10,728 nucleotides of DNA from DATAQC01 sp051001215 (GTDB lineage: Bacteria; Actinomycetota; Acidimicrobiia; Acidimicrobiales; AC-14). Shown here piece by piece: positions 5,193 through 10,728 of the stretch. Under the pieces are notes generated by a model, which ran no database searches, was not told where the DNA came from, and worked only from the letters and a program-made list of their open reading frames with translations. Position 1 is the first letter of the stretch, and each line of letters starts with the position of its first letter. The translations under genes and the position numbers were made by a program. The stretch spans positions 1 through 10,728 of the forward strand of contig JBPCNP010000149.1 in assembly GCA_051001215.1 (NCBI GenBank), given 5' to 3'.

Positions 5193-8100
5193 ATGGGTGA
5201 CGAAGCGGCTGAGGCTGCGGCGTTCGGGCCCAACGCCTGGCTCGTCGACGACATGTACGAGCGCTACACCCGGGACCCGTCGTCGGTGGCCGAGAGTTGG
5301 CGTGACTTCTTCGAAGGCTACGGGGCGGACCGACCGCAGCCTTCCAACGGTGACGGCCGGCGTCGCGTCGCGACACGCGACGAGGTTCCCGCCGGCGCCG
5401 TGGCCGCGGAGGCGACCTCGCCGCACACGGGCCCAGTTCCCCTCCCCGGCGACGAGACCGAGTCGCTGCGCGGTGCGGCGGCACGGGTCGCGGCCAACAT
5501 GGAAGCGAGCCTGGGCGTCCCGACGGCCACCAGCACCAGGATGGTCCCGGCCCGGCTCCTCGAGGTCAACCGCAAGGTCCTGAACGGCTATCTGGGCCGC
5601 ACCGGTGGCGGCAAGGTGAGCGTCACCCACCTCGTGGGGTGGGCTGTCGTGAGAGCCACCGACGCCGTGCCGGCCATGCGCCGGACGTTCTCCCGTCGCG
5701 ACGACCGACCTGCGGTCGTCCACCATCGTCACGTCGGGCTGGGCCTGGCCATCGACGTGGAGAAATCCGACGGTCGCCGCAACCTGGTGGTGCCGTGCAT
5801 CCGCGATGCCGACACCCTCGACTTCCGCTCCTTCCAGGCCGCCTACGAGGAGCTGGTCCGCAAGGTTCGTACCGGGCGCATCGCCCCCGACGACTTCTCC
5901 GGGGTCACCATGACCCTCACCAACCCCGGCACCCTGGGCACGGTGCTGTCGGTGCCCAGGCTCATGCCCGACCAGGCCGTCATCGTGGGCGTCGGTGCCC
6001 TGGAGTTCCCTGCCGAGTGGCAGGGGGCTGATCCCCGCGTGCTGGCCCAGCTGGGGATCTCCAAGGTCCTCACCCTCACCTCCACCTACGACCACCGGGT
6101 GATCCAGGGCGCCGAGTCGGGTCTGTTCCTGAAACGGGTCTACGAGCTCCTCCTCGGGGCCGACGACTTCTACCGCGAGGTGTTCGCCGCCGCCGGGGTG
6201 CCCTACGAACCGGTCAAGTGGCGCCAGGACGTGAACCCCGGGGAGGGCAGCGACGAGCAGGCGGCCAAGCAGGTCCACGTGCAGACGCTGATCAACATGT
6301 ACCGCGTCCGGGGCCATCTCATCGCCGACCTCGACCCTCTCCGTTGGAAGGAGCCGCGCACCCACCCCGAGCTCGATCCCGCCACCTACGGCCTCACCAT
6401 CTGGGACCTCGACCGCGAGTTCTTCACCGACGGCCTGGCGGGCACTGCGGTCAGGTCGCTGGGCGACGTCCTCGGGATCCTGCGTGACGCCTACTGCCGG
6501 CGCATCGGCGTCGAGTACATGCACATCCAGGAACCGGACCAGAAGCGTTGGATCCAGGAGCATGTGGAGGGCGTCACCACGACGCTGTCCACCGAGGAGC
6601 AGCTGCACATCCTCGATCGCCTCAACGCCGCCGAGGCCTTCGAGCGCTTCTTGCACACCAAGTACGTGGGGCACAAGCGCTTCGGTCTCGAGGGTGCCGA
6701 GAGCGTCATCCCCCTGGTCGACGAAGTCCTCGATCTGGCCGCCAAGGCCGGGTGCCACGAGGCCGTGCTGGGCATGGCCCACCGGGGGCGCCTCAACGTG
6801 CTGGCCAACATCGTGGGAAAGTCGCTGCGCCAGATCTTCCGGGAGTTCGAAGGCGACATCGATCCGGCCACGACGCAGGGTTCGGGCGACGTCAAGTACC
6901 ACGTGGGCGCCTCGGGCAAGTTCGTGGGTCGCTCGGGCGCCGAGCTGCCGGTGAGCCTGGCCTCCAACCCGTCGCACCTCGAGGCCGTCGACCCTGTGGT
7001 CGAGGGCATGGTGCGGGCCAAGCAGGACCTCATCGACCAACCCGAGACGTTCAGCGTCCTGCCCCTGGTGCTCCACGGCGACGCCGCCTTCTCCGGCCAG
7101 GGCGTGGTGGCCGAGACCCTCAACCTGTCGTCGCTGCGGGGCTACCGCGTGGGCGGCACCATTCACGTGGTGATCAACAACCAGGTGGGGTTCACCACCT
7201 CCACCCAGGATGCCCGCTCGTCGGTGTACGCCACCGACGTGGCCAAGATGGTCCAGGCGCCCATCTTCCACGTCAACGGCGACGACCCCGAAGCCTGCGT
7301 GCGGGTGGCCCGCCTGGCCTTCGGGTTCCGGCAGGTCTTCCACAAAGACGTGGTCATCGACATGGTCTGCTATCGCCGTCACGGGCACAACGAGGGTGAT
7401 GACCCGTCGTACACCCAGCCCCTGATGTACAAGCGCATCGAAGGCAGGCGGTCGGTTCGCAAGCTCTACACCGAGACCCTGGTGCGCCGGGGCGACATCG
7501 GGGTGGCCGAGGCCGAGACCGCCCTCGACGACTTCGTGGCCCGTATGCAGACGGCTTTCGACCAAACGCGCCAGTCGACGCCTCCCGATCCCAACGCGCC
7601 CCGGACGTCGCCCGCGCCCATGGGGGTGCTGCCGCCGGTGGCCACCGCCGTGGACGCCGAGACCCTGGCCCAGGTGGTCGACATCTTGCACCGTACGCCC
7701 GAGGGCTTCAGCGTCCACCCCAAGCTGGGCCGCCAGATCGAGACTCGGGCCGAGCTGTGGGCCGACGGCGTGGCCGACTGGGTCATGGCCGAGGCGCTGG
7801 CCCTCGGCTCGTTGCTCGTCGAGGGCACCGACATCCGGCTGTCGGGCCAGGACTCGCGGCGGGGCACCTTCTCCCAGCGCCATTCGGTGCTCGTCGACTA
7901 CGAGACCGGCAGCGAGTGGATGCCGCTGTCGGGCATCGCCACCAGGGCGAAGCTGTGGGTCTACGACTCCATGCTCTCCGAGTACGCCGCGTTGGGCTTC
8001 GAGTACGGCTACTCGGTCGTCCACAAAGACGCCCTGGTGTGCTGGGAGGCGCAGTTCGGTGACTTCGTCAACGCCTCGCAGGTGATCGTCGACCAGTTCA

Positions 8101-8810
8101 TCGCCGCGGCCGAGACCAAGTGGGGCCAGACGTCGGGTCTGGTCCTCCTGCTGCCCCACGGGCACGAGGGCCAGGGCCCGGAGCACTCCTCGGCCCGTCT
8201 CGAGCGCTTCCTCACCCTGTGCGCGGGCGATAACCTCTGCGTCGCCAACGTCACCACCGCGGCCCAGTACTTCCACGTCCTCCGTCGCCAGGTGCGCCGG
8301 GACCTGCGCAAACCCCTCGTGCTGCTGACTCCCAAGTACCTGCTCCGGGCCCACAGCTCCCGCTCGCCGGTGCGCGACTTCACCGAGGGCTCGTTCCACG
8401 AGGTGATCGACGACACGGGCATCGAGGACCCGGCTGCGGTCCGCCGGGTGGTCCTGGCTGCCGGGAAGGTGGCCTACGACGCCATGGCCGCCCGCGACAA
8501 GCAGGCGTTGGCCGTCCCGGTCGTCCGGGTCGAGCAGCTCTACCCGTGGCCGGGCACGGAGGTGCTCGCGGCCCTGGCTCGCTACGAGGGCGTGACCGAG
8601 GTGGTGTGGTTGCAGGAAGAGCCCGAGAACATGGGGGCGTGGCCCTTCGTCCACGAACGCCTCCACCGTCAGCTCCCGGGCCGTCTCAGCCTCCGGCACG
8701 TGAGCCGGGCGGCGTCGGCCAGCCCCGCCTCGGGCAGCCAGACCGTGCACCAGCACGAGCAGGAGGACCTGATGGAACGGGTCCTCCAAGGCCTCTCCGG
8801 ACCCTCATGA
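5193..8810 (+). CDS. kgd: Multifunctional 2-oxoglutarate decarboxylase/dehydrogenase E1 with fused acyltransferase domain
   Basis: This 1205-residue protein is close in length to mycobacterial Kgd (about 1230). It acts in the cytoplasm at the 2-oxoglutarate step of the TCA cycle, decarboxylating 2-oxoglutarate with thiamine diphosphate and, with E2/E3 partners, feeding succinyl-CoA formation. The N-terminus FGPNAWLVDDMYERY is the family's conserved start motif, followed by a Pro/Ala-rich linker (about 40-90). An E2-type acyltransferase domain (about 90-340) has LTNPGTLGT and the catalytic-type YDHRVIQG around D300-H301. The E1 domain (about 360-1205) has AHRGRLNVL, SNPSHLEAVDPVVEG, the thiamine-diphosphate/Mg motif from G629-D630 to N662-N663, and RRHGHNEGDDPSYTQP. 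There is no lipoyl domain, as in the family. ATG 5193 is preferred over GTG 5166 because it directly precedes the conserved start and a -10 box overlaps the upstream region. It is divergent from the kinase and 49 bases upstream of the NYN-S1 gene. Confidence 0.96.
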   Translation: MGDEAAEAAAFGPNAWLVDDMYERYTRDPSSVAESWRDFFEGYGADRPQPSNGDGRRRVATRDEVPAGAVAAEATSPHTGPVPLPGDETESLRGAAARVAANMEASLGVPTATSTRMVPARLLEVNRKVLNGYLGRTGGGKVSVTHLVGWAVVRATDAVPAMRRTFSRRDDRPAVVHHRHVGLGLAIDVEKSDGRRNLVVPCIRDADTLDFRSFQAAYEELVRKVRTGRIAPDDFSGVTMTLTNPGTLGTVLSVPRLMPDQAVIVGVGALEFPAEWQGADPRVLAQLGISKVLTLTSTYDHRVIQGAESGLFLKRVYELLLGADDFYREVFAAAGVPYEPVKWRQDVNPGEGSDEQAAKQVHVQTLINMYRVRGHLIADLDPLRWKEPRTHPELDPATYGLTIWDLDREFFTDGLAGTAVRSLGDVLGILRDAYCRRIGVEYMHIQEPDQKRWIQEHVEGVTTTLSTEEQLHILDRLNAAEAFERFLHTKYVGHKRFGLEGAESVIPLVDEVLDLAAKAGCHEAVLGMAHRGRLNVLANIVGKSLRQIFREFEGDIDPATTQGSGDVKYHVGASGKFVGRSGAELPVSLASNPSHLEAVDPVVEGMVRAKQDLIDQPETFSVLPLVLHGDAAFSGQGVVAETLNLSSLRGYRVGGTIHVVINNQVGFTTSTQDARSSVYATDVAKMVQAPIFHVNGDDPEACVRVARLAFGFRQVFHKDVVIDMVCYRRHGHNEGDDPSYTQPLMYKRIEGRRSVRKLYTETLVRRGDIGVAEAETALDDFVARMQTAFDQTRQSTPPDPNAPRTSPAPMGVLPPVATAVDAETLAQVVDILHRTPEGFSVHPKLGRQIETRAELWADGVADWVMAEALALGSLLVEGTDIRLSGQDSRRGTFSQRHSVLVDYETGSEWMPLSGIATRAKLWVYDSMLSEYAALGFEYGYSVVHKDALVCWEAQFGDFVNASQVIVDQFIAAAETKWGQTSGLVLLLPHGHEGQGPEHSSARLERFLTLCAGDNLCVANVTTAAQYFHVLRRQVRRDLRKPLVLLTPKYLLRAHSSRSPVRDFTEGSFHEVIDDTGIEDPAAVRRVVLAAGKVAYDAMAARDKQALAVPVVRVEQLYPWPGTEVLAALARYEGVTEVVWLQEEPENMGAWPFVHERLHRQLPGRLSLRHVSRAASASPASGSQTVHQHEQEDLMERVLQGLSGPS

Positions 8811-8859
8811 GCACAGGATGGCCGACAGGGCCTGCGCCGGATGCTTGACTGATTGGCAC

Positions 8860-10728
8860 ATGGCACGCCGCCCCGTCGTCGTAGACGGCTCGAACCTGGC
8901 CACCGAAGGCCGATCAATGCCCAGCCTGGCCCAGCTCGACGAAGCGGTCCGCGCCTGGCTGGCTGAGAACCCCGACGACGAGGTCATCGTCGTCGTCGAC
9001 GCGTCGTTCAGCTATCGCATCGACGAGTCGGAGCGCAGGACCTTCGAAGAAGCCGAGGAGGCAGGCGAGGTCGTCTCGCCGCCGGCCGGCGCCGTCGGGC
9101 GCGGGGACGGCTTCTTGTTGCGCATCGCCGACCGGGTCGACGCTGCGGTGCTCTCCAACGACTCGTTCCAGGAGTTCCACGGCGAGTACAAATGGTTGTT
9201 CGATTCGGGACGCCTCCTCGGAGGCAAGCCCGTTCCCAACGTGGGATGGATCTTCACGCCGCGCACGCCCGTTCGGGGGCCCAAGAGCCGCATGGCCGTG
9301 CGCGATGCCCAACGGGCCACCAAGGGCCCCCGGAGCGCGCCGGTCGTCAAGGCCATCGCCCAGGCCACGGCCGAAGCCATCGATCTTCCCCGGGCCTCCA
9401 ACGACAGGCGGCCCCGTCGCCGAGGCGGACGCTCGGCCGAATCGGCTCCCGTCACGTCGCACGAGGCGGTCAACGAGCCCCTTCCCTTCGTCACCTTCAT
9501 CGCCGGGCATCCTCTCGGCACCGAGGTCGAGGGCACGGTCGTCAGCTTCACCTCCCACGGCGCCTTCGTCGAGGCCGACGGCGCCCGGTGCTACGTGCCC
9601 GTCGTGGGGCTTGGCGACCCGCCGCCCCGCACGGCCAAAGCGGTGCTCAAGTCGGGCGAGGTCCGCACCTTCGTGGTGCAGGCCCTCGACCCGCCCCGGC
9701 GGGGCATCGAGTTGGCCCTGCCCGAGGTCGCACACGTGGCGGGCGCCCCGACCGACGAGACCGTCGAAGCCGACATCCGCTCGCGTGTCGCCCGGCGTTC
9801 GATGCCGCAGAGGTCGGTGGCCGGCATCCCCCCTCCGCCGCGAGGGCGGAGGTCGCCCATCGCCGCTCCCGCCCGAGCCCGGGCCGACGCCGAGGGCGCA
9901 CCCGAAGGCCCTCCGGGGGCCGACCAGCCCGAGGCCACTCCGATCGACGCCGCATCGATCGACAGCATGGAGCCAATCGCGCCGGTCGAGTCGGAGGCTG
10001 AGCCGGCCGCCGCCTCGCCCGGGAGGTCGCCCCGCCGCCGCCGCCCCGCCGCCGCCGCCGTGACCGAGCCTGCCGGGGCCGAGCCCGCCGCGGCCGAGCC
10101 CGCCGCGGCCGAGGGCGCGGATGGCCGGTCCGAACCTGAGGCCGCCCGTCCGCGACGTCGAGCTGTCGCAGGTTCGGCAGCAGCAGCGGCCACGCCACCC
10201 GTCGAGGGCGGCCCCGGCCCCCGTGCCCGCCGATCCACCAAGAAGGCCGCCGACGCCGAAGCGGCGGCCGTCGCCCCGGCTGCCCCTCGTAGCCGGCGTC
10301 CGGCCAAGAACGTCGCGCCCGGCCAGGCCGAGACGTTGCCCCCCGTCGACGCCGGCACCCTGCTGGCGGAGACGACCGAGAAGGCACCGCTGCGTGCTCC
10401 ACGGACGAGGAAGCGGGCGGCGCCGACCACGGCCGCGGGCCCGTCCACCGTCCCCGACAGCGGCGGGGGCTCCGACGCTCCCGTTGCGGTCGACGGCACC
10501 GTGGCGGTCCCCACGCGTCGTACCGCCAAGCGGGCGGCCGGCGTTGTCGACGCCGGCGGGGCCGAGGCTGCGGCCGAGACCGGGGGGCGGGCCCCGGCCA
10601 AAAGGGCTGCGGCCACGAAGGCCCAGGCCACGAAGGCCCAGGCCACGAAGGCCCAGGCCACGAAGGCCCAGGCCACGAAGGCCCAGGCCACGAAGGCCCA
10701 GGCCACGAAGGCCCAGGCCACGAAGGCC
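8860..10728 (+). CDS. NYN/PIN-type ribonuclease domain + S1 RNA-binding domain + long basic repeat tail (3' end outside window)
   Basis: The frame is open from ATG 8860 to the last base (623 codons visible, no stop). Residues about 4-150 resemble the Zc3h12a-like NYN ribonuclease fold. VVVDGSN (D9, N12), VVVDASF (D47), GRGDGFLL (D83) and VLSNDSF (D101) give the four acidic positions of a metal-dependent PIN-like nuclease, followed by a conserved-looking GGKPVPNVGWIF. A basic linker leads to an S1-type OB fold at about 208-290 (VEGTVVSFTSHGAFVEADG, YVPVVGL, ALDPPRRGIELALP). From about 300 onward the protein is low-complexity Ala/Pro/Glu with basic patches (RRRR, RARRSTKK, RTRKRAA, RRTAKRAA, AKRAAATK), ending in AQATK repeats reminiscent of histone-H1 or mycobacterial HupB tails. 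It probably binds and cuts RNA; the target is unknown. It lies 49 bases after kgd without an obvious ribosome-binding site, so it may be read from the kgd transcript. Confidence 0.85.
   Translation, partial: MARRPVVVDGSNLATEGRSMPSLAQLDEAVRAWLAENPDDEVIVVVDASFSYRIDESERRTFEEAEEAGEVVSPPAGAVGRGDGFLLRIADRVDAAVLSNDSFQEFHGEYKWLFDSGRLLGGKPVPNVGWIFTPRTPVRGPKSRMAVRDAQRATKGPRSAPVVKAIAQATAEAIDLPRASNDRRPRRRGGRSAESAPVTSHEAVNEPLPFVTFIAGHPLGTEVEGTVVSFTSHGAFVEADGARCYVPVVGLGDPPPRTAKAVLKSGEVRTFVVQALDPPRRGIELALPEVAHVAGAPTDETVEADIRSRVARRSMPQRSVAGIPPPPRGRRSPIAAPARARADAEGAPEGPPGADQPEATPIDAASIDSMEPIAPVESEAEPAAASPGRSPRRRRPAAAAVTEPAGAEPAAAEPAAAEGADGRSEPEAARPRRRAVAGSAAAAATPPVEGGPGPRARRSTKKAADAEAAAVAPAAPRSRRPAKNVAPGQAETLPPVDAGTLLAETTEKAPLRAPRTRKRAAPTTAAGPSTVPDSGGGSDAPVAVDGTVAVPTRRTAKRAAGVVDAGGAEAAAETGGRAPAKRAAATKAQATKAQATKAQATKAQATKAQATKAQATKAQATKA
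10066..10110 (+). repeat. Three 15-base repeats encoding EPA(G/A)A
   Basis: Three successive 15-base units in the tail of the NYN-S1 gene encode EPAGA, EPAAA and EPAAA. The last two units are identical at DNA level (GAGCCCGCCGCGGCC). Just upstream, at 10031-10060, is a run of CCG-type triplets encoding Arg then Ala. Both are in-frame expansions inside the disordered tail. Confidence 0.8.
10612..10728 (+). repeat. Seven identical 15-base tandem repeats (AQATK), continuing past the edge
   Basis: Unit GCCCAGGCCACGAAG occurs seven times without a single mismatch from 10621 to 10725. It is preceded by a partial unit (GCCACGAAG, 10612-10620) and followed by the first codon of an eighth. The period is a multiple of three, so the frame is kept and each unit adds Ala-Gln-Ala-Thr-Lys to the tail. 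Complete DNA identity points to recent slippage or unequal crossover. The array is cut by the window edge, so the copy number is a minimum. Confidence 0.97.

Noticed and set aside
5067..8789. 1240-codon minus-strand frame opposite kgd
   Set aside because: A His/Gly/Val/Arg-rich antisense shadow; kgd is unambiguous on the plus strand.
9591..10721. 376-codon minus-strand frame with WAFVA repeats
   Set aside because: It is the reverse complement of the AQATK repeats and the tail of the NYN-S1 gene; the plus strand has real domains in phase with the repeats.
10612..10728. Tandem repeats as a CRISPR array or replication iterons
   Set aside because: Units are directly abutting 15-mers without spacers, in frame within a coding sequence, and they continue the protein's low-complexity tail.

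Overview
The window is strongly GC-rich and comes from an actinobacterium. The clearest sign is the fused 2-oxoglutarate enzyme (acyltransferase-like domain joined to a thiamine-diphosphate E1), an arrangement known from Actinomycetota. The PknB-type kinase with a beta-rich ectodomain and the NYN-S1 protein with a lysine/alanine tail also fit. My guess is an Acidimicrobiia-like lineage, from recalled family resemblance only. No rRNA, tRNA, CRISPR array, transposase or phage gene is visible.

Region 1 (1-1757), left. After an ambiguous 178-base edge segment and a leader with an inverted repeat come two tightly spaced plus-strand genes. The first is a degenerate SIS (sugar-isomerase) domain fused to a HypC/HupF hydrogenase-maturation domain. 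The second is a GmhA-like SIS protein that appears to lack a catalytic glutamate. They look like accessory genes of a [NiFe]-hydrogenase cluster whose structural genes would lie outside the window. A perfect palindrome ends the unit.

Region 2 (1738-3043), minus strand. A cysteine-rich MerR regulator with a probable leaderless promoter converges on the SIS gene. Upstream of it are a 73-residue CxxC...HxHxxC protein of unknown function and a small two-pass membrane protein. Hairpins lie between these units.

Region 3 (3130-8810). A transmembrane Ser/Thr kinase-like protein (minus) and kgd (plus) are divergent across 74 bases, each with a TAnnnT box 7-8 bases before its ATG. The kinase has Arg in place of both conserved kinase lysines, so it may be a weak kinase or a pseudokinase. 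Kgd is the large 2-oxoglutarate decarboxylase/dehydrogenase of the TCA cycle.

Region 4 (8860-10728, open at the right edge). Forty-nine bases after kgd begins a gene for a NYN/PIN-type ribonuclease domain, an S1 RNA-binding domain and a very long Ala/Pro/Arg/Lys-rich tail. The tail ends, as far as visible, in seven identical 15-base repeats encoding AQATK. This is the most unusual gene in the window, and no stop codon is seen before the edge.
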